Shown here: in pieces, positions 27,517 through 35,602 of the stretch
Position numbering within the stretch: the stretch's first letter is position 1
Layout of the letters: each line of letters begins with the position of its first letter
Source: an uncultured Sphingomonadaceae bacterium
Lineage (GTDB): Bacteria > Pseudomonadota > Alphaproteobacteria > Sphingomonadales > Sphingomonadaceae
Direction of reading: 5' to 3'
Assembly (NCBI GenBank): GCA_947499975.1
Contig: CANMQE010000001.1
Coordinates: forward strand, 1,240,001-1,304,000
Length of the DNA: 64,000 bases
Notes under the pieces: model-generated
Seen by the model: the letters and a program-made list of their open reading frames with translations, nothing else
What the model was told of the DNA's origin: nothing
The model's database searches: none
Made by a program: the position numbers and the translations under genes

Positions 27517-28362
27517 ATGAGCGACAAAAAGCAGAAGAAGCCGATCAACTGGATCGCAGAAGCACGGGGTCTGGCCCTGATGCTGCTGGCCGTGCTCGCC
27601 TTCCACACCTTCATTGCCAAGCCGTTCTATATTCCCAGCATCAGCATGGTGCCCAACCTTATGGTGGGAGACAGGCTGGTGGTGAGCAAGTATCCCTATG
27701 GCTGGAGCTGGGTTTCCACCAGCTTCCACCTGGCGAACCGCGCGGACTGGCGCATTGCTCCTTCCACGCCGGAATATGGCGACATCGTCATCGCCGTTCC
27801 GCCCCACAAGGCGGAGGATTACATCAAGCGCGTGATTGCCCTGCCCGGCGACACCATCGCCCTGGTGAACGGGCAGATCATCCTGAATGGCGAGCCAATC
27901 GTGCAGGAAGTGGAACCGCCGGTGCGCCTGCCTGCCGAAAACGACAATATCTGTGCCAACGGTGGCGAGTGTCTGAGCGCCTTCGCGCCCCACCTCGTAT
28001 TGCTGGAAGACGGCACGCCTGTTTACGAACCGCCAACCTATCGTGAAACTCTTCCCAACGGCGCGAGTTACCTGATCATCGATCACAAGGATCAACGCCT
28101 TGATGACATGGCTGAAATCACCGTGCCCGACGGTCACGTGTTCCTGATGGGTGACAATCGCGACCATTCGGCCGATAGCCGCGCGTCCACGATGGAAGGC
28201 GGGCTGGACGGGCCGGTGCCCCTGCAGGATGTTGGCGGCCGGGCCGAATTCACTACCTTTTCTCTTGATGGCCGGGCATCCTGGAACCCGTTGACGTGGT
28301 GGCCGTCCTTGCGTGGAGAGCGCGCCTGGACCAGTCTGCGTCCCGAACTGCGGGGGGAATGA
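27517..28362 (+). CDS. lepB: Signal peptidase I
   Basis: LepB removes signal peptides at the inner membrane. The 281-residue protein has one N-terminal helix (ARGLALMLLAVLAFHTFIA), the catalytic Ser43 in PSISMVPNLMVGDRL (usually SGSM; here SISM), the catalytic Lys in YIKRVIALPGDTI and the late MGDNRDHSADSR box. An insertion near residues 130-160 carries two Cys (NDNICANGGECLS) that could form a disulfide. It is nine bases after acpS. Confidence 0.96.
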   Translation: MSDKKQKKPINWIAEARGLALMLLAVLAFHTFIAKPFYIPSISMVPNLMVGDRLVVSKYPYGWSWVSTSFHLANRADWRIAPSTPEYGDIVIAVPPHKAEDYIKRVIALPGDTIALVNGQIILNGEPIVQEVEPPVRLPAENDNICANGGECLSAFAPHLVLLEDGTPVYEPPTYRETLPNGASYLIIDHKDQRLDDMAEITVPDGHVFLMGDNRDHSADSRASTMEGGLDGPVPLQDVGGRAEFTTFSLDGRASWNPLTWWPSLRGERAWTSLRPELRGE

Positions 28363-28366
28363 GCGC

Positions 28367-29515
28367 GTGAACGATACGGTCGGACCGAACGGCGACAGGC
28401 ACATGGGCGCAAGCCCTACCCGCATATCATCACCAGAACTGCGCTATGAGGCCTGGCGGGCACTGACGTGGACGACCGTTGTCGGCCTGGTGGTGCTGGC
28501 CGTCTACATTTCACAAAGCCTGCTCGTCATCTTCGGCGCGATGGTGTTCGCCACGCTGGTGGACGGCGGATCGCGCCTGTTGGGCCGGGTCTTGCCGATC
28601 GGTCGCCCGTGGCGCATCGGTTTGGTACTGCTGGCCGCCGTCGCTTTTCTCGTCTGGCTGTCGATGTTTGCTGGCTCACAGATATCGCAGCAGGCCGCGG
28701 AATTCCCTTCCATCCTTCGGGAGCAGGCAAGCTCGATATTCTCCTGGATGCGGGAGCAGGGTTTCGAGATCAGCATGGACACCGTGCAGTCCATGGCCAG
28801 CCAGGCCACCAGCGGCTTCGGAACCGTAACGCGCGCCCTTGGCGGCTTGCTGGGCGGGTTCACCACGCTGCTGCTGATCGTCATCATCGGCATTTACGTC
28901 GCCGCCGAACCGCGCCTTTACGAACGCGGCGTGGCCTGGATGATGCCGAGGGAGCGGCGCGATACGTTCTACACCACTGCCAGCCGCATGGGCTCCACCA
29001 TGCGCCGCCTGATGTTCGGGCGCCTTGTGGGCATGGTGTTCGAAGGTGTTTTCACCTACATCATGCTGCTTGGTTACGGGCTGGTAACGGGCGATGCGAT
29101 CCCGATGGCCGCCCTGCTGGCAATCCTGACAGGCCTGCTTGCCTTCGTGCCCAATATCGGCGCGATCATCTCGGGCGTGCTCATGGTGCTGGTGGGATTT
29201 TCCGGCGGCGCGCAGATGGGTATCTACACCATCATCGTGTATCTCGCCGTGCAGAATATCGACGGCTACATCGTCATCCCCATGATCGCCCGCAAGACGG
29301 TGGATCTGGCCCCGGCACTGGTGCTGGCGATGCAGCTTATCATGGGTATCCTCTTCGGCATTCTCGGCCTGTTCCTTGCAGATCCGCTGCTCGCCATGAT
29401 CAAGGTTATCCTGGAAGAGCGCGCGCGGGCCAAGGATGCAGAAGATACCTCGGAAATAGACGATGCTGCCTGCGATGCAGGCGACGCGAAGACATTGGAG
29501 CCGGATCCTGCGTAA
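28367..29515 (+). CDS. AI-2E family transporter (PF01594)
   Basis: The roughly 382-residue polytopic protein has the PF01594 layout: two N-terminal helices, a long amphipathic middle (GSQISQQAAEFPSILREQ), then helices with GLLAFVPNIGAIISGV and the signature VDLAPALVLAMQLIMGILFG near the C-terminus. The GTG start at 28367 lies eight bases after GGGGGGA and four after the lepB stop. Family members export small molecules or ions; the substrate is unknown. Its last 53 bases overlap the DUF3089 gene in another frame. Confidence 0.88.
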   Translation: MNDTVGPNGDRHMGASPTRISSPELRYEAWRALTWTTVVGLVVLAVYISQSLLVIFGAMVFATLVDGGSRLLGRVLPIGRPWRIGLVLLAAVAFLVWLSMFAGSQISQQAAEFPSILREQASSIFSWMREQGFEISMDTVQSMASQATSGFGTVTRALGGLLGGFTTLLLIVIIGIYVAAEPRLYERGVAWMMPRERRDTFYTTASRMGSTMRRLMFGRLVGMVFEGVFTYIMLLGYGLVTGDAIPMAALLAILTGLLAFVPNIGAIISGVLMVLVGFSGGAQMGIYTIIVYLAVQNIDGYIVIPMIARKTVDLAPALVLAMQLIMGILFGILGLFLADPLLAMIKVILEERARAKDAEDTSEIDDAACDAGDAKTLEPDPA

Positions 29516-30701
29516 ATTTCTCTACACCATCGTTTTCCTGATCCTGCTGGCGCTGGCAGTGCTGCTGGTGCTGCGCCTGTATAGCGAGGAACTGACCGAG
29601 CTGGCGTTGGTGCCCGACGTTGAATTCGTCGAGCAGGACGCGCTGGAAATGAACGCCTATCAGGATCCGGCCATGTGGTTCAGCCGCCCGGGCAAGGGCG
29701 CGGTGAACGATCCTGCCCGGTGGCAGCCGGCCTCCGCCGAGAGCGCGAGTGACGAAAGCGACTCTTCGCAGCAGCAGGATGCAGCGCCCGCACCGAACGA
29801 TACCGCTGATGCGCAGGATGATACCCCGCCCTTCGCCGTGTTCTTCGTGCACCCCACCAGCTTCCTTGAGAACGATGCGTGGAATGCTCCGCTCGAACAC
29901 GAGGAATCGCAGAACCGTGCCCGCCTGATGGTGCGCGGCATGGCCAGCGCTTTCAACCGGGCGAGCGAAATCTGGGTGCCGCGCTATCGCCAGGCCACTT
30001 ACGGCGCTTTCCTGACCGACGCACCGGAGGCAGGCCGAGCGCTGGATGCAGCATACGCCGATGTGGAGGCCGCCTTCGATTTCTTCGTCAGTTCGGTTCC
30101 GCAGGACATGCCCATCGTTATCGCCGGGCACAGCCAGGGCGGCTATCACGTCGTGCGCCTGCTGAGCGAGAAGCTGAAAGGCACTCCGCTGATGAACCGC
30201 GTGGCAGTGGCCTACCCCGTCGGCATGCCCATCTCCACGCAAACGGATCTGCCGCAACTGGGCCTGCCCGCCTGCGCCGCCGCCTCGCAATCGGGATGCG
30301 TGGCTAGCTGGGCCAGCTTTGCAGAACCTGCCGATCCCGGCCAGTACCTGCGCCTCTATGGCGATACGCCGGGGATGGACGGGCAGTCGCGCACCAATAC
30401 GCCGATCCTGTGTTTCAACCCGCTTACCGGCACGGTGAATGGCGAGGCGGGCGCAGATCGCAATTTGGGAACATTGGTGCCGGAAGACGATCTTGCCACA
30501 GGCGAGCTGGTGGCAGGCGCGGTGCCTGCGCGGTGCGATCCCGAAACCGGCATCCTGCTGATTGGCGATCCGCCGGAACTGGGCCAGTACGTGCTGCCCG
30601 GCAACAATTACCACGTTTACGATATTCCGCTGTTCTGGCGGAACCTGCAGCGCGATGTGGTGAACAGGGTGCGCCAATGGCAGCCAGCGCAATCCTCGTA
30701 A
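29463..30701 (+). CDS. DUF3089 alpha/beta-hydrolase-like protein
   Basis: The 412-residue product has an N-terminal membrane anchor (FLYTIVFLILLALAVLLVL), a low-complexity acidic linker (ESASDESDSSQQQDAAP, about residues 93-112), then a DUF3089 domain with AVFFVHPTSFL and the nucleophile elbow IAGHSQGGYH. NNYHVYDIPLFWRN near the end is also typical. Its substrate is not known; the topology places the hydrolase in the periplasm. The start overlaps the AI-2E gene and the end overlaps ruvX, so the cluster is translated together. Confidence 0.85.
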   Translation: MLPAMQATRRHWSRILRKFLYTIVFLILLALAVLLVLRLYSEELTELALVPDVEFVEQDALEMNAYQDPAMWFSRPGKGAVNDPARWQPASAESASDESDSSQQQDAAPAPNDTADAQDDTPPFAVFFVHPTSFLENDAWNAPLEHEESQNRARLMVRGMASAFNRASEIWVPRYRQATYGAFLTDAPEAGRALDAAYADVEAAFDFFVSSVPQDMPIVIAGHSQGGYHVVRLLSEKLKGTPLMNRVAVAYPVGMPISTQTDLPQLGLPACAAASQSGCVASWASFAEPADPGQYLRLYGDTPGMDGQSRTNTPILCFNPLTGTVNGEAGADRNLGTLVPEDDLATGELVAGAVPARCDPETGILLIGDPPELGQYVLPGNNYHVYDIPLFWRNLQRDVVNRVRQWQPAQSS

Positions 30702-31174
30702 CTGAAGACGCCGCCGAATACCGCAGCGCCATGCCGCTTGGCGGGGTGCTGCTGGGGCTGGACCTGGGCAGCAAGACCATCGGCACCGCGCTGTGCGATG
30801 CCGGGTGGAGCTTTGCAACTGCGGGCAAGACATTGCCCAGGGGCAAGTTCACACGCGATCGCGCCGCGCTGGAAGAAATCTGCAAGGCCCGCAGCGTGGC
30901 GGGCATCGTTCTGGGCCTGCCCCTCAATATGGATGGCAGCGCCGGTCCGCGCGCGCAGGCCAGCCGCGCATTCGCCCGCAATTTGGCGGGTGATCAAAAT
31001 GGCCTCGGGCTGCCCGTGCTGCTGTGGGACGAACGCTGGTCCACCACGGCGGCAGAGCGGGACATGATCGCGCAGGACACCAGCCGCCGCAAGAGGGCGG
31101 AGCGGATAGACAGCCACGCTGCCGCCGTGATCCTGCAGGGCGCGATAGACCGCCTCGCAGGAGGCATTCTCTAG
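30677..31174 (+). CDS. ruvX: Holliday junction resolvase-like RuvX/YqgF
   Basis: RuvX is an RNase H-fold nuclease used in 16S rRNA 5' processing and proposed for Holliday junctions. The 165-residue protein has LLGLDLGSKTIGTALCD with the first catalytic Asp, IVLGLPLNMDGSAGPRAQ, DERWSTTAAE and the final IDSHAAAVILQGAID. The ATG at 30677 overlaps DUF3089 by 25 bases. Its TAG stop shares the palindrome CTAG at 31171-31174 with the stop of the convergent gene. Confidence 0.93.
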   Translation: MAASAILVTEDAAEYRSAMPLGGVLLGLDLGSKTIGTALCDAGWSFATAGKTLPRGKFTRDRAALEEICKARSVAGIVLGLPLNMDGSAGPRAQASRAFARNLAGDQNGLGLPVLLWDERWSTTAAERDMIAQDTSRRKRAERIDSHAAAVILQGAIDRLAGGIL

Positions 31175-32070
31175 GCAGCCTGCAACGCGCGGCGCCGCCT
31201 CGTCGCCTCCATCGCGATCAACCGGCTGCCGGATGCCTCGGCGCACCGCCACAAGCTGTCGCGTTCATCAGCGTCCACCACCCCTGCCTGCGCCTCCAGC
31301 GCGGCAAGACGCATCCTGTCGCTGGGGTGGGACCGGGCGAAGCTGTGCGCAAGGTCGTGCGCTTCGGGGCAGTCAAGGCCCACCGCCACGCGCAGGAACA
31401 CCTCGCTACCTCCCGCCCCGATCACGCCCGAAATCTCGTCCTTCTCGACATCGAACTTGTACTGGTCCAGCCACCCTTGCGCGCCGCCCGCATGCATGAT
31501 GTTGAGCGACACGGAGAGGCTTTCCGGCGGCAGTTGCGAATGCACGTCCCGGTGCGCGCGGTAGTGCATCAGCTTGCCGGGATCGAGCGTGGAGCGTTCG
31601 ACAAAGCGCAGGCCCGCCTTCTCGCCGATCGCGCCCGCGACCTTGTCATAATCATATTCGTAGTAATCGCTGGAGTAGCCGGGACCGAAATAGCCGACGG
31701 TGAGGAAATCGAAATTGTGATCGTGCGGCAGTTCATAGGAAAAGGCCGATGCGCCACTGGCGCGGAACATGTGATCGGAATGCCCCGGCCAGAAATTGGC
31801 GCGCATGTAATATTCGCGTCCCAGCCCGGAAAGCATCACGACTTGCGGGCCGTAACCGCTCACATCCTGCCCGCTATTTACACCCTGCTTCAGCTGTTCC
31901 AGCAGCAGATCGCCAAGGAAATTCCGGTTGTTACCAAGGCGGCGGAGCCATCCTGCAGCGTGGAGAAGGCTCTCTTCCTCGTAGGCGCGGAAGCCTTCGC
32001 TTTCCAGTGCTTCCAGGCAATCGCCAAGTTCGCAGGAAGTCTCGTCAGGACAATCAATCACACGCGGCAT
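31171..32070 (-). CDS. Unrecognised protein with cupin-like His/Asp pattern (third gene of peptide operon)
   Basis: The 299-residue protein was not assigned to a named family. Residues 110-145 read SYELPHDHNFDFLTVGYFG and then a Tyr/Asp-rich run YSSDYYEYDYD. With His169, His173 and His177 in LMHYRAHRDVH and a beta-rich SLSVSLNIMH, this resembles a cupin-type metal site (HxH...D, later His). The last 75 residues are helical and HEAT-like (SEVFLRVAVG, then Arg/Ala-rich helices). The ATG at 32070 has GGAG eight bases upstream and overlaps the preceding gene by 13 bases. Modification of the 51-residue peptide encoded upstream is a hypothesis. Confidence 0.75.
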   Translation of the reverse strand: MPRVIDCPDETSCELGDCLEALESEGFRAYEEESLLHAAGWLRRLGNNRNFLGDLLLEQLKQGVNSGQDVSGYGPQVVMLSGLGREYYMRANFWPGHSDHMFRASGASAFSYELPHDHNFDFLTVGYFGPGYSSDYYEYDYDKVAGAIGEKAGLRFVERSTLDPGKLMHYRAHRDVHSQLPPESLSVSLNIMHAGGAQGWLDQYKFDVEKDEISGVIGAGGSEVFLRVAVGLDCPEAHDLAHSFARSHPSDRMRLAALEAQAGVVDADERDSLWRCAEASGSRLIAMEATRRRRALQAA

Positions 32071-33026
32071 TCGTCGCTCTCCAGTCGGGCGAGTTGGGGA
32101 TAGGTGTCCAGCAATTGCGCACGCAGCGCTCCGGCATTGCCGCAGAGCGGATCGTGCGATCGGCGCGAGATCTGGCAAAGGGTGCGAAAGCCAGTTGCCG
32201 TGTCCAGCGCCAATGCCTCCCGCACCGCCTGCCAGCGCAGGGACATGTCGCCTGCGCCAATCGCCACGCGGGCAAATTCAGGAGCGGCATCCGTGCGGTT
32301 CATCCGGCCCAGCAGCGCGATGATCGCTTCCTGCCTGCTGGTGCGGATATCGCCCGCGCATTGGTGGATCATGCGTCCGGTTTTCGCATCGTATTCGCGG
32401 CAGGGCGCGGGGTCCCCTGCGGTTTGCAGCAGTCGCAGCACCACGAAACGACGCTGGACGCTATCGATCACCACGCACTCGCTGCCGAGATCCAGCGCCA
32501 GCCTGTTGCCGCCACGAAATTCCATCGCTTCCTCGGTAAACCGGGCGCTGTCGCCCGCACGGGCTACATCGCGCACAATCCGGCCCCTTGCCTCACCCGC
32601 CATCACGGCGTCGAAGCGCACCGCATCGCTGAACATATGGCCAGCGGTGGTCTTTTCACCCGGTTCTCGCGCCTGCAGCATCAATTGCGCCCGGCCAGAA
32701 TGTGCCAGCAGGATGGACGTGGACGTGCCGTCAAAACCGTTGCGAAACGGCGGGTGGCCGATGGGGTTGGCTGCCAGCGCGCGGCAGTAATGGCTGCACA
32801 GCAGGATCATTAACCGCTCGGCTTCGCCAGCCTGGGTGAAGGCACGGTGCAATTGCGGACAATCCTCCAGCGCCGCCCCTTCCCCGAATGCCTTTATCTC
32901 GTCATGCATCTCTTGCGCGCCCGGCTCCTTCAGCCATGCCTTTCGGGCAGCATCGATGCCTGTCTGGGCTTGGCGTTGCGGAGCCCGGTTGCCCCGCAAC
33001 GCCGCGATGTCGGGATGAACCTGCAT
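32058..33026 (-). CDS. Unrecognised protein, second gene of peptide operon
   Basis: The 322-residue protein has no recognised domain. The N-terminal 130 residues are helical, the middle beta-rich (LALDLGSECVVIDSVQRRFVVL, about residues 176-198), and the last 90 residues look like paired helices (TSRQEAIIALLGRM; FARVAIGAGDMSLRWQAVREAL). The FARVAIG element parallels FLRVAVG in the next gene, so the two may share a distant architecture. GAAGGGG precedes the ATG. It is 11 bases after the peptide gene and overlaps the next one. Confidence 0.75.
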   Translation of the reverse strand: MQVHPDIAALRGNRAPQRQAQTGIDAARKAWLKEPGAQEMHDEIKAFGEGAALEDCPQLHRAFTQAGEAERLMILLCSHYCRALAANPIGHPPFRNGFDGTSTSILLAHSGRAQLMLQAREPGEKTTAGHMFSDAVRFDAVMAGEARGRIVRDVARAGDSARFTEEAMEFRGGNRLALDLGSECVVIDSVQRRFVVLRLLQTAGDPAPCREYDAKTGRMIHQCAGDIRTSRQEAIIALLGRMNRTDAAPEFARVAIGAGDMSLRWQAVREALALDTATGFRTLCQISRRSHDPLCGNAGALRAQLLDTYPQLARLESDECRV

Positions 33027-33037
33027 CGCCCCTTCGC

Positions 33038-33193
33038 CTAGAAAAGGCCGCCGGTGGGCGGTGCCGCGTCGTACACCACGGTGGCGATCACGATGATCGT
33101 GTCGTCGTGGCCGGGGGTCTGCGTAGTGCCGGAAAAGCCCGTGAGTTTTTCGAGATCGGGCAGGCTGGAAAGATCGATTTTCGGCAATTTCAT
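33038..33193 (-). CDS. 51-residue peptide, precursor-like
   Basis: The ATG at 33193 is preceded at nine bases by a strong AAGGAG. The product begins MKLPKIDLSSLPDLEKLTGFSG, with an amphipathic leader-like character, continues TTQTPGHDDT and ends in a hydrophobic IIVIATVVYDAAPPTGGLF. It has no Cys and no signal peptide. Head gene position, the shape (charged N-part, TGFSG hinge, distinct C-part with GG near the end) and two coupled partner proteins are what one expects of a ribosomally made modified peptide, but no known RiPP enzyme family is seen beside it. Confidence 0.75.
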   Translation of the reverse strand: MKLPKIDLSSLPDLEKLTGFSGTTQTPGHDDTIIVIATVVYDAAPPTGGLF

Positions 33194-33213
33194 GAAAAAG
33201 AGCTCCTTGAACC

Positions 33214-33234
33214 GGAACGACACCGCGTCGTTCC
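33214..33234 (-). promoter_or_regulatory. Perfect palindrome in the leader of the peptide operon
   Basis: GGAACGAC, a 5-base loop and GTCGTTCC form a perfect 8-bp inverted repeat ending about six bases before the AAGGAG of the 51-residue peptide gene. It could be an operator or an mRNA hairpin controlling ribosome access. Confidence 0.6.
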
Positions 33235-33304
33235 TGGCAGGTGGATGCCGCCGGAGCTTTCTCAACTTAAGTTAAATGACTGTAATATTGGTTTTTCCCG
33301 AAAA

Positions 33305-34084
33305 TCACGCGCGTTGCAAAATCACTACCAGACCTTGTGGCACCGGCCCGGCGTGGGGCAGAGAAAGGCGCTGCGCATCGGCGCGAGCCCTGTCCAAAAT
33401 GGCTTGAGGAACCCGCTCGTCGGCGATCACCGCATCGGCGCTGCCCAGCAGGCGGGCCTGCCGAATTGTCAGGTCTTCCGGATCATCGCTGTTCAGCACG
33501 AAAGTGAAACTTGCCGATGCGGACTGGTCCGCCGCCGTGGCGAGCCATTCCTCGATCCGCGCCGCCCCGCCTTCCGCCAGGGGATCGAGCGGTCCGCCCT
33601 CCCCCAGCGCATCGTCCAACGCGCGGCGGCGTTGCGCCATCGCAGGGTAACGCTGCTTGATGGCAGCGCGCATGGCCGAAAGTTTTTCCGCCAGAGCGCC
33701 CAGATCGGACGGCAACAGTTTTTCAAGGCGCAGGCGCAATTGCTTGGCGAGCCCTGCGGATGCGCCGCTGGTGCCCACCGCGATCAGCACGGGGTCACGT
33801 TCCAGCAGGCTGGGCGTCGTAAAATCGCACAAGTCCGGTCGATCCACCACGTTAACCAGAAGGCCTGCACAGCGCAGGCGAATGGCATCGCCCTCGCACA
33901 TCTTCGCATCGTCATGCGCCACGAAGGCAAGGCGCGCGCCCTCGTCCACGCCTTCCTGCATGGAAGTGACCACGCGCCCGCCGGCACGCTCCACCAGCCT
34001 GCGCTTGGGTTCGGCCATCTCGCCCTCTCCCAGCACGATGACCGGTTGGCCGGCAATGCGATGGAAGAGGGGTAGCGAGCGCAT
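33305..34084 (-). CDS. Siroheme synthase N-domain protein (precorrin-2 dehydrogenase/ferrochelatase)
   Basis: The 259-residue protein matches the CysG N-terminal half. It has the NAD-binding VIVLGEGEMAEPKRRLVE, LLVNVVDRPDLCDFTTP, VLIAVGTSGASAGLAKQLRLRLEKLLP and a helical domain. It should oxidise precorrin-2 and insert iron to give siroheme for sulfite and nitrite reductases. Residues from about 195 (FVLNSDDPEDLTIRQARLLGS) resemble the first 60 residues of the SUMT domain of CysG, with GAGPGD degraded to LNSDDPED, then the chain stops: a vestige. Its start overlaps the lysA stop (ATGA). Confidence 0.88.
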   Translation of the reverse strand: MRSLPLFHRIAGQPVIVLGEGEMAEPKRRLVERAGGRVVTSMQEGVDEGARLAFVAHDDAKMCEGDAIRLRCAGLLVNVVDRPDLCDFTTPSLLERDPVLIAVGTSGASAGLAKQLRLRLEKLLPSDLGALAEKLSAMRAAIKQRYPAMAQRRRALDDALGEGGPLDPLAEGGAARIEEWLATAADQSASASFTFVLNSDDPEDLTIRQARLLGSADAVIADERVPQAILDRARADAQRLSLPHAGPVPQGLVVILQRA

Positions 34085-35349
34085 CAGTTCTTCAGAAAGT
34101 GCGGCACGCGTTCGGCGTCGGCAATATCGCCCGGTGGTATGCGGTCTGCAACGGTTGCGAATTCGGCTCCGTCTACCATCACCTCCGCCACGAAGCCGCG
34201 CGAGTTGTAGCTCGATGCCATCGTGGCGCCATAGGCACCTGCCGTGCGGAACACCGCCAGATCGCCGGAGACCAGCGCATCTGTTTGGCGGTCCATCGCG
34301 AAAGTATCGCCAGTCTCGCAGATCGGGCCGACGATGTTCGCGATCATCTTCTCGCCCGATGGCTTCACCGCGTCGAAATCATGCCACGCGCCATACAGCG
34401 CAGGCCGCGCAAGATCGTTCATCGCGGCATCCACGATGACGAAGGGGTGCTTCAAACCACGCTTCACGCGGATTACGCGGGTAAGGAGGATGCCGGCGTT
34501 GCCTGCAATAACGCGTCCCGGCTCGAACATCAGCGTCACGTCCCAGCCCTTGGTAATGCGGGCCACCATGGCGCCGTAATCGGCAGGCGACGGGGGTATT
34601 TCGCCCGCCTTGTAAGGCACGCCGAGGCCGCCCCCCAGGTCCATGTGGGAGATGTCGTGTCCTTCGCCCCGCAACCGGGTCAGCATTTCGCCAAGCTTGG
34701 TGAAGGCGGCTTCCAGCGGTGCAAGATCGGAAAGCTGGCTGCCGATATGCACGGCAAGGCCGCGCAGGTTCAGCCCCGGCTTTTGCGAAAGCTCGGCAAA
34801 CAGTTCGGGAGCATGGCCGATGGGCACGCCGAACTTGTTGTCGGCCTTGCCGGTGGAGATCTTGTCATGCGTGCCGGCGTCCACATCGGGGTTCACCCGC
34901 AGTGCGCACTGCGCAACAATGCCCTTCGCCTCGGCGATTTCGGCCAGTTCACGGCCTTCCTCGCCCGATTCGATATTGAACTGCCCGATCCCGGCGTCCA
35001 GCGCCTCGGCCAGTTCCACATGGGTCTTGCCCACGCCGGAAAACACGATGTCGCTGGCAGGCATACCCGCTGCCAGTGCGCGCGCCATCTCTCCGCCGGA
35101 GACGACGTCCGCGCCATATCCCTCGCGGCTCAACAGGCTGAGCACGGCAAGGTTGGGATTGGATTTGACGGCAAAGGCAATGTGCGGCTTGCGTTCAAGC
35201 CCGCTCAGCGCTTCGCGAAAGACGCGGGCGTGGCGTTCGAATGTGGCGCGAGAATAGACATAGACGGGCGTGCCCACTTCCTCGGCAATACGAGAAAGGG
35301 GAACGTCTTCGGCGTGGAGTTCGCCGTTCCTGATCTGGAAAAAATCCAC
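34084..35349 (-). CDS. lysA: Diaminopimelate decarboxylase
   Basis: LysA decarboxylates meso-diaminopimelate to lysine with PLP. The 421-residue protein opens with MDFFQIRNGELHAEDV, has the PLP Lys in IAFAVKSNPNLAVL (about residue 59), GADVVSGGEMARAL, HMDLGGGLGVPYK and a C-terminal domain with VGPICETGDTFA. It lies downstream of argH and a small lipoprotein and overlaps the siroheme gene. Confidence 0.97.
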   Translation of the reverse strand: MDFFQIRNGELHAEDVPLSRIAEEVGTPVYVYSRATFERHARVFREALSGLERKPHIAFAVKSNPNLAVLSLLSREGYGADVVSGGEMARALAAGMPASDIVFSGVGKTHVELAEALDAGIGQFNIESGEEGRELAEIAEAKGIVAQCALRVNPDVDAGTHDKISTGKADNKFGVPIGHAPELFAELSQKPGLNLRGLAVHIGSQLSDLAPLEAAFTKLGEMLTRLRGEGHDISHMDLGGGLGVPYKAGEIPPSPADYGAMVARITKGWDVTLMFEPGRVIAGNAGILLTRVIRVKRGLKHPFVIVDAAMNDLARPALYGAWHDFDAVKPSGEKMIANIVGPICETGDTFAMDRQTDALVSGDLAVFRTAGAYGATMASSYNSRGFVAEVMVDGAEFATVADRIPPGDIADAERVPHFLKN

Positions 35350-35362
35350 TTAACTGGTCCAA

Positions 35363-35602
35363 TCAAATTTCTGGCGGAAGATCGAACGGATCGTCTTCAC
35401 GCTCCTCGCTCTCGCGCCGCAGTTCCACACTGCGTTCGGGCGCCGCCTGCGGATCGAGTTCGAGCAATTGTTCTGCATCGAGCGGCTGCTGCGCACCGTA
35501 TGGCGCAGGCGGGAGCGTCTCTCCTGCTGCAGGCTCGAGATCGGCGGTCTGGGCGCAGGCGCCAAGCAACAGCAGCGCAATGGCGGAAAGGGAGCGGGTC
35601 AT
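35363..35602 (-). CDS. Small LptM-like lipoprotein
   Basis: The 79-residue product has a lipoprotein signal [16 protein letters not shown] with Cys16 and a short Pro/Glu-rich tail. Tiny lipoproteins at this position, between argH and lysA, correspond to LptM (YifL) and its relatives, which help mature the LPS translocon LptDE. The assignment rests on size, signal and place, since the mature part diverges quickly. Its ATG overlaps the argH stop. Confidence 0.75.
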   Translation of the reverse strand: MTRSLSAIALLLLGACAQTADLEPAAGETLPPAPYGAQQPLDAEQLLELDPQAAPERSVELRRESEEREDDPFDLPPEI

